Source of the DNA: Lingula anatina
Taxonomy: Eukaryota > Brachiopoda > Lingulata > Lingulida > Lingulidae
Direction: 5' to 3'
Length of the DNA: 62,000 nt
Assembly (NCBI RefSeq): GCF_001039355.2
Contig: NW_019774591.1
Span: forward strand, 81,327 to 143,326
This document shows, piece by piece, positions 1-11,660 of this stretch; the first letter of the stretch is position 1, and every line of letters starts with the position of its first letter. Made by a program: the position numbers and the translations under genes. The notes beneath the pieces are model-generated. The model worked only from the letters and a program-made list of their open reading frames with translations, did no database searches and was not told where the DNA came from.

Positions 1-2
1 GG

Positions 3-73
3 GGGTTGTACTCTCAGGCCCTTCTGGCTGTTACTAAATTCATCCCAGGAGCGAGTCGTCGAGCATTGGTTCG
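3..73 (+). CDS. Possible exon at the window edge (upstream part of the + strand mini-exon gene)
   Basis: The frame beginning at base 3 is open to a TGA at 78-80 and reads LYSQALLAVTKFIPGASRR followed by ALV. A GTAATT at 74-79 could be a donor, giving phase 1 at exit, which is the entry phase of the exon at 12117-12248. The join would be a plausible helical stretch. Alternatively the TGA is a real stop of another gene, or the frame is chance: the donor is weak and the acceptor lies outside the window. Confidence 0.2.
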
Positions 74-80
74 TAATTGA

Positions 81-924
81 AAAAAAAAAAAAGGAATATT
101 TGATTTGGTAGCTTCAATTATATATTAATATTTTTAATATTATCAATCGATTTAATATCAAAATACAGATTAATCAAGATCACCACCTTTGAAATCTCTG
201 GTTTGAGCATCACTTCCTGTCAGCTTTATTACTAAAGACAATCTAATTTGCATATAAGAGAAAAAAGGCGTTTTTATCTTATGTATGGTTCTTTACATAT
301 TTTTTTCATTATTTTAAAAAAGGAATGTTCCTTTTTTACTGACATATTTATAGATATTTTATCAATATGTGTAATTTATTAATTATTTAATCATAAAAAA
401 CAACATTTTCCAGGCGTGTATGACGTAATCTCTCCCAAGTCATAAAAGTAGTAAAATAGCGCTGACTGTTGAAGTAGGTCAATTGCCTGTGTTATTCTCC
501 CATACGATTATTGATTTTTTCTAACGTGGAACATTTTAGGGGGAGGATGAAGAGAGAAAGAGAGGGGTCAAACTACCAAAAATATTTGACATGCATGGAA
601 TCACTGAGAGCCGAATATGCTGCAAATTTAAGAAAAGAAAAAAAAAAAAAGACCCATTTATTCAATTTTAGCAAGTACAAGTTTGCAGATATTATGAGAT
701 CTTTGTATTTCATCTGCCTCTCCCTAAAATGTCGCTGACCGCGTTAACTCTTCCGCTACCGGGAAACGCAGAATCCAGCGCCTATAGTGGCAGCATGAGA
801 CCCGACAACGATACCGGATACGTGCACACAGTAGCTGGGGTGGGTTAGGAGGGGGTTAAACCTCCCCCCCCCCCTCCCTCCCACACACACACACACACAC
901 TTCAGTTCTCAGCGGAGAGAGTGT
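81..924. other. No gene seen; AT-rich sequence ending in a CA microsatellite
   Basis: There is no convincing coding frame. The stretch is AT-rich with A and T runs, a C-rich patch at 862-882 and a (CA)n tract at about 882-900. Confidence 0.6.
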
Positions 925-931
925 GGTGGAC

Positions 932-1322
932 CAAGGAGTTATAACGTTTTCTTTTGACTTATCCTTGGTGATTTTTCACTGTGTTGTGCAAAAGAAAAGC
1001 CATCTATCACCGACTTAAAAAAACTCATGGCGACCATCCTCAGTCACCACCTTATAATCGCTTTCTATGATATCGTTCCCTCCCAGCACATCGTCCAAAT
1101 AACTACCTGTGAAAAAAATCGTCAGCATACAGCGCCGCTTTGACACTACTGATCTCGAATTCTAACGCAAAATAACGCATATAAAATCAATCTCCAAGCG
1201 GAGGAGAGCGACGCAGACGAAACCTTGAGACAGGAGGCCCCCCGTAGCTAGCTCCGCCCACCGTAACAGACATCGGACAATAGAGAGGCTTGCGTGTAAT
1301 CTCCTTCTGTTATAACTCCTTG
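932..1322. mobile_element. MITE with 14-bp TIRs and a 7-bp target duplication
   Basis: The left end CAAGGAGTTATAAC (932-945) is matched in inverse by the right end, which finishes at 1322. Both ends are flanked by the direct repeat GGTGGAC (925-931 and 1323-1329), as expected of a target-site duplication. At 391 bp and with no coding frame it is non-autonomous. The superfamily is not assigned from this alone. Confidence 0.75.
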
Positions 1323-1559
1323 GGTGGACTAACATTATACTTTCCCTCAGCTCGAGGGCGTAAATGCAGAAGTACAGCTATGTGCTAGCAGCACTATTTC
1401 TACCCGGCAACTTAAGTCTACTTGAGAACAACGAGTGGGTCACTCGTAGTGGACAGTGGTCAACACGTCAGGAAGACAGCCCTAGGGACACTCAGGTAAA
1501 CTGATTAGAGATGTGGTCAGCAGTGAACTCGATGCAGGGGTCAGTATCACTGTCACTGT

Positions 1560-1806
1560 CAGTGGGATATATCAGGATTATTTGAAGGGGGGTCCGCGGA
1601 TGCAAAGCCTCCCCCCCCCCTGGCGTGGGCATCGGGCCCCGAAAATATTTGGTATTTTAGAGAGTGAACTGTGCCATTTGATACAGATTAGAACTATTCA
1701 TGATTAATGATTCAGCTAGTCAAAATTCTAATTTCAGAGAGAACCAGATATCGAAGTGGGGAGGGTTGGCAGGACCCCCCTGACCCCCCCTCTAAACCTG
1801 CCATTG
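1560..1806 (+). mobile_element. Degenerate copy of the CAGGGGCGGATCC MITE family
   Basis: Shares the internal order of the family found at 26-34 kb and 55.4 kb: a GGATT-TATTTGAAG start, a poly-C patch, GGTATTTTAGAG, GATTCAGC-AGTCAAAATT, and an end resembling TAAATCCGCC. Both ends are mutated (CAGTGGGATAT at left, AACCTGCCATTG at right), so this is an older copy. Confidence 0.6.
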
Positions 1807-2079
1807 TTACTTGATATTATTATTATATATAGATCTATTTGGTATCAATGCTATGTGTATGTATATCCATATCTTACTGGGATCAGGCATAGGGTTTCTG
1901 TCACCAAATTTCTGTCAAAAAGTCGTTGCCCCTTTATGTACTAATGCACATTAGGGAAAAGTGATTGTAATTTTGCTGGTAAATAAAGTAATATTGCATT
2001 AAAACTGACAACAAACCTGATTTGTAGACTATTGTAATTATTATTATCTGTTTTATGACTGTATACAGATTAGCATTGG

Positions 2080-2740
2080 CTATCACATCTTTGCTGATGA
2101 TACAAATTTTTACATGCTGTAATGTAGAAAATCCTAATAAATTTCAATTGAAAATCTGTCTAGGTGTATTGATGATCTACAAGGGTGGTTGATAAGAAAT
2201 AAGTTGAAAATCAATGATGGAAAATCTGAACTTTTAGTTGTAACCCAGCCACATAATCAGAAAATATCAGAAAAAAATTAACTCAAAATTGGATCCAGTA
2301 TCAGAAAGCCAACACCCCATGCTAAGAATCTTGTTTTTTTTTTATAGATAGAACACTTTCTTTGAATAAGCAAATTGCTAGCATATACAAGTCAGCAGTA
2401 TATAACATTAGGAACATAGGCGTAATCACCTATCTGACTCTGCTGCAGCTACAGTTGCAAATTGTTTAGTAACATCTAGATTGGATTATTGTAATTGTAT
2501 TTAATATGGTTTATCCAAAAAACCAAATTAAAAGACTACAGCATATTCAGAACATCTCAGCTAGATTGTTAACCCATACATCCATGAGTTACCATATCAC
2601 CCCAGTTTTAAAAGTTACATTGGCTACCTTTGCAAGCCAGGATTTTATTTAAATTTCTAGTCTTTGTTCATGATGCTTTTTATAAAGTTGCACCGATCTA
2701 CTTAAGTGAATTAGCCACTCACTATTTTTTCTTTAAACAA
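2080..2740 (+). pseudogene. Fossil of a non-LTR retrotransposon reverse transcriptase (C-terminal half)
   Basis: Translation across several frames recovers the order typical of CR1/L2/Rex-like reverse transcriptases: an FADDT box at 2090-2104 (the polymerase Y/FADD motif), then CIDDLQGWLIRNKLKINDGK, a degraded SLNKQ-ISKI segment, TSRLDYCN, NQIKRLQHIQN and a C-terminal segment like LNELATH. Frameshifts and stops make it dead. It is truncated at about 2740, shortly before the left end of the TIR transposon. The exact clade cannot be settled by eye. Confidence 0.7.
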
Positions 2741-2846
2741 CGTTTATTCAAAAGAATGAAGTGGAGGCAAGGTGCTGGAAGCATTATATGCTCTCCACAA
2801 AATTAAATTAAATAAGTAAATAAGTAAAACAAATGGATAGGTATAT

Positions 2847-3540
2847 AGGTGAGCGGCAAAACACCAAAAAGTGCTTTATTTAAGGAGTTTAGTGTCCCCT
2901 TTATACACAGACCTGAATTATATACCATTTGAAAGCTCAGAGTCTGCTGGTCAAAGTAAGCCATGATGTGGAAATGGCAATTGCCTGCGTAACCATGGAA
3001 ACGGACAAAATCCAAGATGGCCGCCTGTTTTTTTGCATTTTTTCTAAAAATACAATTCATTTATAAACATACCTAAAACATTGTGTATCATATGACCTTT
3101 ACATGTTTTGTGATGAGGGAGGTTGTGGGCTTAAAAAAAACACTATACCAGAATATCAATATGGCCGTCGTTTTCAAGATGGCCACCATTGTTTGTAAAA
3201 TATTGGTCAAATTTTCTCATTTTATTCCAAATCTTTACATATAAAATCAAAACCACAATGTTCATATGACTATTATTGCATGGATTACATAAAATAGTTA
3301 TTATTTCATTACACTGTGGCATTTGGTTAAATTTGGGAGATGTTTAAGCAGTCAATTTTCAAATATTCAAAATGGCTGCCATGAAATGCAAATTTCCATG
3401 CCGTGGACTTTGGTTCAGCTAAATCATCACAAAACTATTTTTCAATACCAAACACACACACATATGAGTGCTAGATGCTTGATGCTACATGATGCTTCAT
3501 ACAACTTCTTCAAAAAGGCCACCATTTTCAAGATGGCGTC
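2847..3540 (+). repeat. Left terminal inverted repeat arm of the 6.1-kb transposon
   Basis: Inverse complement of about 8250-8956. It carries several copies of a short motif of the type AAGATGGCCGCC / AATATGGCCGTC, so the arm is internally repetitive. Confidence 0.7.
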
Positions 3541-4621
3541 CACTTTCCTCTTAAAATTCACTAAAATAGCATTTTCCAAAGGCAAGATTTATACAATAAA
3601 AATTTCATATACAATATAAAAACAAAAAAACTACAAAATGAAAGATAAGTTTTTAGCTTTGAATTGATATTATTTTATGAGATTTTAATTGTTTTCTTAA
3701 TATGATAAATGCAAATTTAAATGTCATTTAAATGAAATGACATTATTTATGCATTTTATGCTGGCAACTTCCTGTCAGTCAAATTCTCACATGAAAGTAA
3801 ACAGCATGCAACAAATTTTACATTCTTACATTGCTTTAAAGAATGGTGTGTGTTTCCCAAATTAAAAAATAACTACCAGTTAACTTCAAAATGACAGCCA
3901 AATCCAATATGGCCGCCCATGTTAAACTATCATTATTACTTTCTGTATGATTATCAATGATAAAATTACTATTTTAGATATTTTGATGCTTTCTATTTAA
4001 TAAAGAGATTTTATTATGTTAAGATTTAAGAGGAAATAAATATAGATACCAAATATAGCAGAAAATGATAATGACAACTCTATTATACCTATATTGTTTT
4101 CACTTGTAGTTGTGTTTTTTCCCATAATCCCCTTATGCAGGTCAGATTCCATACAAACAAGCTTTTGTCAGCAAGATATTAAGAAATTGTCGGTGTAAAT
4201 TTACACAATTATGTGGTGTAAGTTTTTTAATGTCAAATTATAAAAATTAGAATGCAAATACCAGCTTTGATTACTACTTTAAAACAATAATAAGGCATAA
4301 TTAGTAATGGATAAACTGAAAAAGGGATACAGGAACCCTCCTACTGCATATTATTTGTCATTATCATTATAATGCCAAATCATCCACACTGATCTATTCT
4401 TTACAGTTTATCAAATGCTGACACAGCTTTTTGGATTGTTTCATATTCATTTGGAATGTTAATAACAATTTGGATTTACCAAAATGCTATGGCAGGTAAC
4501 ATGAGGTGACAACTTTATTATGTTCTTAGATAACGATGATTTGATTGCAAGGGGTGCTGTATACCATGCATCCTGTCTTTCCTCTTATATAAGTAAAACC
4601 AATCTGACTAATCACCCCTAA
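3541..4621. other. Transposon interior without coding signal
   Basis: AT-rich sequence with further ATGGCCGCC-type motifs (about 3905) and no sustained reading frame. Confidence 0.4.
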
Positions 4622-7240
4622 ATGAAATCTGGTAATATATATGATGTTGCAGTCTATCAACTGGTATCAGAAATAGATACTGACCTGATGACAAATAATA
4701 AAGCTTTTACACTACTAGTATCTAGCCTTCTTGACAGGTATAGATTTCTGCTCCTTTCTAGTGTGGTGTCCAATTATCAAGGTGAAAAGCTCAAAATGAG
4801 ACTAAAAAGCATTATGGGGATGCTGTTTCATTTTCTTGTACATTAATTAGGACAAGGGAAGTTTACTGTTATGTGTTGCGGTAAGATTTCTTTAGGTGAC
4901 GCTATCAAAGCTGCCCAAAGAATCATACAAGAACTGAGCTCATCAGTCTCACTAGATCCATAAGATACAGTGACAGAAGATGCTGATCACTTGTCTTCCA
5001 ATTAATCAATGTATACAAAGCAGATTCTATCTTGAAAACACAGAAAAAAAGGTCTTTCAGAATATGACCCCTTACTAAGTGATATTAGTCTCAGAAATCA
5101 TGCCTTTTTGTCCCAGATTTGCTCCAGAAGTTTGTTTTTTGGATTAACCAACATAGATGCATTTAATGCAGCGAGCAGTGATTTTCCATCATCTGATGGT
5201 GTACACGGAAGATTCCTGGCTGTTGCTGAATGCATATGTTCAGCTGTTGCAAAGTTCTTCCACCTCTACAAGTAGGACTTACAGCACAACTGTACAATGA
5301 TTATGGGTCTGATAGACACCTTTCACAACCACGGTTTTTGCATCTCCTATGGTGATTTTAGAAGGATTAACGACATACATTGCTGAGTTAGAAGTAGAAA
5401 GGAAGCAAGATGGTGTCTACATTCCACATGACATTGTGTCACGCTGTGATGGTGGTCATATTATCCATGAGGGTGACGACAACATTGATATTAGTGCAGA
5501 AACTACAGATGGGAAAACACCTTCCATGCTATGGTGAGCCAATAGTTTTTCAAAAGCAAGTTCTACACCTCCTTGTGAGTACTTAAAAGAATCCCATTAG
5601 AAATTGGGAAGTCCAAGTCATTTGCTCTCTCTGATAAATCCAATTCGCCAACGGAATGCACACTATTTCAGAAACCTAAGACACTTGATGAGCCGCCAAG
5701 AAGGGATGTTTTAAAACAGCTCAATTATTACAAAGAGAATGTAATGCAAGTTGATGTTATTGCATGGAGTCTTTTGAGAATGCCCCATCAAAGTCTCCTA
5801 CATGTAAACAATAAAGTTTAGCTTTGGCACCAGCAGGTCATTTCTTTCTGGACAGGATTCAATCAGCTGTCTGTGAAGAAAACGACCTATACTGCAGTTG
5901 CATATATGCCAGTTCTTGATGTTAAACCTAATGACATGTACATATAAAGCACATTTTACACCACAATGTTGAAGTGTTGGGATATGAGTGCTTCACTAGC
6001 ACAGCAATATGTTGTACAAACGGACGACCTACAGCTATATGCTGTAGCCCAACAGGTAAAATGGTCTTTTCCTGAAGAGTTTGGTTGCCATGTCATTTGT
6101 ATGGGTGGTTCCCACACACTGTCATGCTTCATTGCTTCTATTGGGAAAATTTGGGTCGTTGCAGATTTGTTGGCCATTGTAGAGTCTGGGGTTTATGCAG
6201 CATCCACTGCAGCGCCGAGGTTGTGTGGAAAACAATTCAACAGGGCAATAAGAGGGCTTACTTTGGCATTTATAGCTTTGATATCTCTCATATTGTCAGT
6301 TTTTTATTTTGGTACCAAAGAAGGGATAGCGAAGTTTCACAGTTGGTGTTGCATGAGGTGTCAAATGCTTAGGCGTTTTACAAGTTTTGTGCTGTGGGTT
6401 TTATGGGTGACCAACATGTATCTGAGAGTAGTCTGAGAATCTGCTGCCAAATTTCTCAGAATTCCAGGCCTGGGGATGAGGGAAATTTCATACATTTCAG
6501 TTTTGGGACTGCCTCCTTCAAGCTCTTCCAGGCCTACCCAACTACCAGACTCGGCGCCTAAGGATCCTGAATTAACCGGTATATCGGACCACGCTACCCG
6601 TTTTCAAGGTGTGTGTCAGATCGCATTCCGGAGTATCATACCCCAGAACAAATTTTGTAGCACGACTTCGGGTTCATCCACGCTCGGCTGAACAACCTGA
6701 AACTGTACTCTTACTTTAGAGTACTCTATTTTATTGTCTCTATGGGGGTATATGGGGACTTTACGACATTCGGTTTGAATGTTTAACCACTTTTGATAGG
6801 GCTTTTTTGCATTGTATTAGATTAATGTGGCAGTCTGAGGTTCATCTAGGTGGCTTTCAAATTTATGCGCCCGGTTTTAAAATCATATAGCGATTTTACG
6901 ACAATCGTTTACTATCCAATCAAAGTGACAGCCGAGCATGCCAGGGCTCATCCTGTCGGTGTTCTGGCTGATACTCTGAAATGCGATCTGACACACACCT
7001 TGAAAACGGGTAGTGTGGTCCAACACACCGGTTAATTCAGGATCCTTAGGTGCCGAGTCTGGTAGTTGGGTAGGCCTGTCTTCTTTTAAACTTTGTTAGA
7101 ACAGGGTGAACGGGATGCTCCTTGTCTCAGTAAGGGCAATGTTGCCCAAATTGTTTGCGACAAAATATATGCTCAAAGGGCCCAGTGTACCTACTAGATA
7201 TGTGAGAATCCATATTCTCTGAGGACATGTATTGATATTC
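4622..7240 (+). pseudogene. Decayed protein gene carried by the TIR transposon
   Basis: Coding-like stretches are scattered over several frames: 4622-4846, a segment with DNIDISAETTDGK at about 5480-5520, and the longest piece at 5966-6436, with YVVQTDDLQLYAVAQQVKW, PEEFGCHVI, MGGSHTLSCFIASIGKIW and GVYAAST. I recall this order (a DNID segment, then YVVQT-D-QLY, then MGG-H) from uncharacterised high-copy proteins of marine animal genomes, but cannot confirm it here. Stops and frameshifts separate the pieces. A foldback MITE (6529-7078) interrupts it, after which the frame seems to resume (about 7083-7200). No catalytic triad can be assigned. Confidence 0.55.
6529..7078. mobile_element. Foldback MITE nested in the transposon gene, TIRs about 110 bp
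   Basis: The terminus CAGGCCTACCCAACTACC (6529-6546) is repeated inverted at the right end (7061-7078). The arms stay nearly complementary for about 110 bp (6529-6640 against 6965-7078). The 5-bp direct repeat TCTTC (6524-6528 and 7079-7083) fits a target duplication. The 330-bp middle has no coding frame. Confidence 0.75.
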
Positions 7241-8249
7241 ATTATGATTTTGATGAAAGAGCATGAATGACATGTCACTAATGTAGATATAAAGAAGACG
7301 CTAAGGGTGTGTGCATGTATATGTGTTCGTGGGTGTGTGTGAGTAGATAACGCATGCAGGCACAAGCATTTTAAGGTATATATGAGAGTATGTACTGAGA
7401 TAAATTTTTGAAGATAATTGAAGTGGCAAAATAATGTATTTAGGTGCTTCTTTCTTTACTGAGAAGTCAACTTGATAAATGTAGACCGCAGACATGCATC
7501 ATGGATTTGCACTGGGTTATATGGACTGATGCACTTCAAATAAAAATAGGTTCCTGTTTTTTATATGACAGACATTTTGGTATTGGTAAATACATTAGAT
7601 AGATCAAAAAGATAAATTATCTTTTTTTTGGCTACATATTTCCAAACTATGGGATTTCTTTTTACTGTTACAATCGCGCACAAAGGTTCACAACAAGAAG
7701 CACAGTATTAACTTTGACTTGACTTAACATGTGTTAGTACATATAAATATCAGACAATCCAAAAACTGTTTATTATAAGTGAAAAGTTACAGTAATAGCA
7801 CATATCCTACAATTATTTTTCTTTTACAACCATATATGTAGTAATACTTTGTGAATAATTTCATCCTTTAGATGTGCGTAATGCAATTTTGAGAAAAATA
7901 CTCCATTTGGCAGCCATCTTGAAAATGGTGGCCATCTTGAAGATGTATTAAGCCTCATGTACAGCTAGCACAAATATGTATAAGAGGTTGGACACAAAAA
8001 GTATTTATTTGATGATTTAGCTGAACCAAATCCCAAGTTATGGAAATTTGCATTTCATGGCAGTGAGTCATTTTGAATATTTAAGAATTGACTGCTAAAA
8101 TATCACTGAAGTTTGACCAAATGCCATAATGTAATAAATTAATAACTGCTTTGTATAATTCTTTTCATAATAGTCATATGGACATTATGGTTTTGATTTT
8201 ATATGTAAAGATTTGGAATAAAATGAACAAATTCGAACACTTTTCATAA
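7240..8249. other. Right interior of the transposon, with a partial extra copy of the TIR inner part
   Basis: 7900-8140 repeats the inner portion of the right arm (compare 8270-8500): both have GGCCATCTTGAA-type motifs followed by an AAATTTGCATTTCATGG-like segment. I read it as a tandem duplication inside the right TIR. The rest shows no gene. Confidence 0.45.
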
Positions 8250-8956
8250 ATGATGGTAGCCATCTTGAAAACGGCGGCCATCTTGAAAATGGTGGCCATT
8301 TTGAAGAAGTTGTATGAAGCATCATGTAAAATCTAGCATCTAGCACAAATATGTTGTGAGCTTGGTGATAATTTTTTTTTTTTATTATTATTTAAGTGCA
8401 CAAACGCCTACCTCATGGAAATAGGCATTTCATGGTGGCCATGTTGAATATTTGAAAATGGACTGCTTTGCCATCCCCCAAATTTAATCAAATGCCATAA
8501 CTAAATGAAAATATGCCTACTTTGTATATTTCATGCAATAACTATTTTTTGGACACCACAGTTTTGATTTTATATGTAAAGATATGGAATAAAATGAGAA
8601 AATTTGACCAATTTTTCATAAACAATGGCGGCCATATTGAAAACGGCGGCCATCTTGAAATCGTGCTATGATGTTTTTTTTAGCCCACAGCCTCCTTCAC
8701 CAGGAAATGTGAAAAGGTCATATGATACACAATGTTTCAGGTGTGTTTATCAATGATTTGTATTTTTAGAAAAAATGCAAAAAAACAGGCGGCCATCTTG
8801 GATTTTGTCAGTTTCCATGGTTACGCAGGCAATTGCCATTTCCACATCATGGCTAACTTTGACCAGCAGACTCTGAGCTTTCAAATGATATATAATTCAG
8901 GTCTGTGTATAAAGGGGACACTAAATCTGAAAATTTTGGCCTTCTGCCGCTCACCT
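8250..8956 (-). repeat. Right terminal inverted repeat arm of the 6.1-kb transposon
   Basis: Inverse complement of 2847-3540, ending TGCCGCTCACCT at 8956. Point differences and small indels separate the arms, so the insertion is not recent. Confidence 0.7.
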
Positions 8957-9054
8957 AATATACATATATACAACAGAGTAAATGTAAAACTTCATATATA
9001 TCGGGAGCACAAGTTAAGTACAGAAAGAAAGAAGAGGAAAAGAGATAGTATCTA

Positions 9055-10580
9055 TTAAGTGATAACAAAGTTTACGAGAAGAAAATTTGCAACAGTTTTG
9101 AAGATAATTTCATTTTGGGTGGGTGATAAGGATTTATGACCGTAGAGAAATAACGACAGCTTTTCTTTTTGTGTTTTGAAAGAGGTCTTGCTTGCATGTA
9201 GAGTTTCATTTATTTTTTGGTAAAGGGGAGGGTACTTTGAATTGAGTAAAGGGCATCTGAAGAAAAAGTGAAGAGGGGTTTCAAGGGCACCACAGGTGCA
9301 GTGTGGTGTATCAATAGTAGTCCAGTTATGCCTAAACAATTCTGCTCTAAATAAACACCCGACCCTCGCTCTGTTAAGAATTTTTTCATGATTTCTGTTC
9401 AAGTTTATATTGTTGTTGAAAGCGACCCAGCAGTGAGGTGATTTTTTATCGAGTTCTTGAAAGATGAGATTGAAGGTAAAGATTTAGTGGAGGAGGAGAG
9501 TTGATCCCATGAAGACATCAGAAAATAGTTAACTGAGGTACGGGGGTATTTAGGAGGAAGTTTAAAATCTCTTTTGTTATTTTCTCGGGTTATGATTGGA
9601 AAAGGGTTTCTGAATGGGCGGAATATATCAGAAACATAGGAGGGGACCAAATTCGCCATGACTGAAAACATAATTTTTTGAGCATGCATTTTTCTTCTAA
9701 CAAATAGAGAAATCCAATTTAGTTGTTCAAATATTTTGGAGGTACAAGAGCTAGGTAAGGCTCCCAGTACTATTATGCCAGCTTGGTAATGAAGAGACGA
9801 TAGTTTCGATAATTTCTTCTGGAGTGAGTTATGATAGAAGATGTCATAGANACCTGAAATTAAGAGCAATAGACATAAATTAATTTTATAGGGCAGACCA
9901 GGAGTTATTGGTAAGATAAACAGAGAGGATGGAAAAAAGGTACCGGTAAGAAAAGACATACTTTTGGCCAATCTATTGTTTAGCACATTATTTCGGTTGT
10001 ATATATTGAGATAATTTGTACTGTTATTAATAGTAGCAGACACTAAAATTGTTTCCACTTTCCAAGACTGAGAGTCACCGGGGCTTGGGTAGACTTCCCC
10101 TGAAATTAAGAGCAGTAGAAGTATAATAGTCACCAGAGGTAACCAGCAGCAAGTTACGGGTGTTGGAGATAAAGAAGATAATGAAAATAAGGATATAACG
10201 TAATTTGGCTCCGTTTTGCATTTTGCTATACTAGTAGAAATTTGACTATAAGAATAAATCGAGTTAACAAGTCTACTAGGCAAATTGCCGACTATGTCAG
10301 TTGTGATCAGTTGAAAATGATTCAAAACACTTCCTCCTAACTCACAATAAAGATCGCAATTATAATGCCTACGAGAATTTGAACCTTCATGTGTTACATA
10401 TATGTACACTATGAACATCAATATACCATCTCTCAAACCAGTGATACTCGGTTTGATCTTAAGCAACCACAGATAAGCAACAAAGATTTCAACCACAGGG
10501 TTGTGCCTGTCAAGAGTATAGATGGTTACAGACAATTTTAAAGTTGAAGCATTTTCTTTCCTAGTTACTTTCCCCTCCAC
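9055..10580 (-). pseudogene. LINE ORF2 remnant (N-terminus with 2A-like motif joined to the RT C-terminus)
   Basis: The frame follows ORF1 in the same phase after a TAG at 10589-10587, with no ATG at its head. Near residue 160 comes LLLLLISGEVYPSPGD, close to the 2A peptide consensus (D-V/I-E-x-N-P-G-P) known at the N-terminus of several LINE ORF2s but lacking the key Asn and final Pro. After a second LLLLISG and an N base (9851) the frame jumps to reverse-transcriptase C-terminal sequence (LHYQAGIIVLGALPSS, IFEQLNWISLFVRRKMHAQK, SSWDQLSSSTKSLPSISS). A further frame (9402-9055) gives the Cys/His tail CTCGALETPLHFFFRCP. The endonuclease domain and the FADD box are absent. Confidence 0.65.
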
Positions 10581-10586
10581 TAGATC

Positions 10587-11660
10587 CTATCTTGGAGTAC
10601 TTGAAAGCTGCGGTGAAGGAACTCTGGGCCTAAAAATTGGAACGCTATTTACAGTATATACAGGTTGGCCCATTTGAGCGGTAACTAACCCTGGGTTTGG
10701 GTGTGGTTGGCCGTTAAAAATCCCTGGATGATTGCTAACATGCTTTCCAGTCCACACATTCATTGTGTTTGTGTTATCCCCCGTGTTCTGCTGACCTCTT
10801 CTGTACATTTCGGGAGTTTTTTCTCGGATCAAGCCATGGTTGGTAATGAAGAACCTATGACCGTCCGGTATTTGGTGGAGCATAAACTCCATGTTTTTTT
10901 CCAAAACTCGCTCGCAATGACTTTTACTGTTGCTTATCCATATTTTGCGAAGCCTTGAATCTTTACTGTTCCGTATGTTTTTTTTCCTCCGCAGTACGCA
11001 CACCTTTTCGTCCAGGGAGCCAAAAGCCACTTTCACAAGCCCAGGCTTTCCACTCCGACCCTTAAGCCGTATACATTCCTGAACATTTGGAATTTCGAAC
11101 GAATCCTCGCGTTCGCCATCGCTCATTATATCAAGTAAGATCTGACCCACTTTGTCCTCCAGATTCTCTTCAGAATTCTCGTATAAGTTAGCAATGATGA
11201 CAGTGTTGTCATTGTTTTTTACCCCAGTGTTGTTGGTTTTCATGCAAAAAGCTACGTTGTTCTGTAGGGTAGTTATTGCTCTATCCTTCTCGGCAAGCTC
11301 GTTTTGAAGTTTTATTGTAGTCTCTTCAAGTTTTTTTATTTTTTCATTTTGCGTTTTAATTACTTCCTCTAACATGTAGTCCATTTTCATGTTGATTTCG
11401 TGAAAAAGTCTGCTACAGGAGCAGTTTCTGGAGTGGGACTCTGGGACAATTTCTCGGGCGGGCGAAATACTGTTCGATTGTTTCAGACGAGTGCCTGACT
11501 CTCCGGCTGTATTTGCTTCATCGTACAGGACTTTGTGGGTTTCTTCTAATATAGAACTTAATATAAGTTCGCTAGTGTCGTCACCACTAGTATTCCCTGA
11601 GTTGTGGTCGTATTTGTCGGATTGATTGGTTGACTTTCTTTTCCTTTTCCTTTTTCCCAT
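10587..11660 (-). CDS. LINE ORF1-like protein, coiled coil plus RNA-binding domain
   Basis: An uninterrupted 357-codon frame. The N-terminus is basic (MGKRKRKRKS, a likely nuclear or nucleic-acid-binding patch). Residues about 85-140 form a heptad-rich coiled coil (KTQNEKIKKLEE, LQNELAEKDRAITTLQNN). Residues about 150-275 resemble the RRM-like core of LINE ORF1 proteins (VIIANLYENSEE, RLKGRSGKPGLVKVAFGS, ending near HRFFITNHGLIREK). The C-terminus is Pro/Asn-rich and disordered. ORF1 proteins of this type trimerise and coat the element RNA. The frame is intact although ORF2 is ruined, which suggests a fairly young copy. It is not a host gene. Confidence 0.75.
   Translation of the reverse strand: MGKRKRKRKSTNQSDKYDHNSGNTSGDDTSELILSSILEETHKVLYDEANTAGESGTRLKQSNSISPAREIVPESHSRNCSCSRLFHEINMKMDYMLEEVIKTQNEKIKKLEETTIKLQNELAEKDRAITTLQNNVAFCMKTNNTGVKNNDNTVIIANLYENSEENLEDKVGQILLDIMSDGEREDSFEIPNVQECIRLKGRSGKPGLVKVAFGSLDEKVCVLRRKKNIRNSKDSRLRKIWISNSKSHCERVLEKNMEFMLHQIPDGHRFFITNHGLIREKTPEMYRRGQQNTGDNTNTMNVWTGKHVSNHPGIFNGQPHPNPGLVTAQMGQPVYTVNSVPIFRPRVPSPQLSSTPR

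Larger units (their letters stand above)
2847..8956. mobile_element. 6.1-kb DNA transposon with long terminal inverted repeats
   Basis: The outermost bases AGGTGAGCGGCA (2847-2858) recur inverted at 8945-8956. The similarity runs inwards for about 0.7 kb: one arm read on the - strand and the other on the + strand encode near-identical strings such as KKQAAILDF and HGYAGNCHFH, which only means the DNA arms match. Between the arms lies a decayed gene (4622-6436 and on). Arm ends and a transposase-like core indicate a DNA transposon. No clear target duplication is seen (ATA or TA are possible), so the superfamily is left open. Confidence 0.7.

Noticed and set aside
2803-3060. Reading frame on the - strand that is nearly identical to one on the + strand at 8732-9058
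   Set aside because: The similarity is due to the terminal inverted repeats of the 6.1-kb transposon; the frames are not genes.
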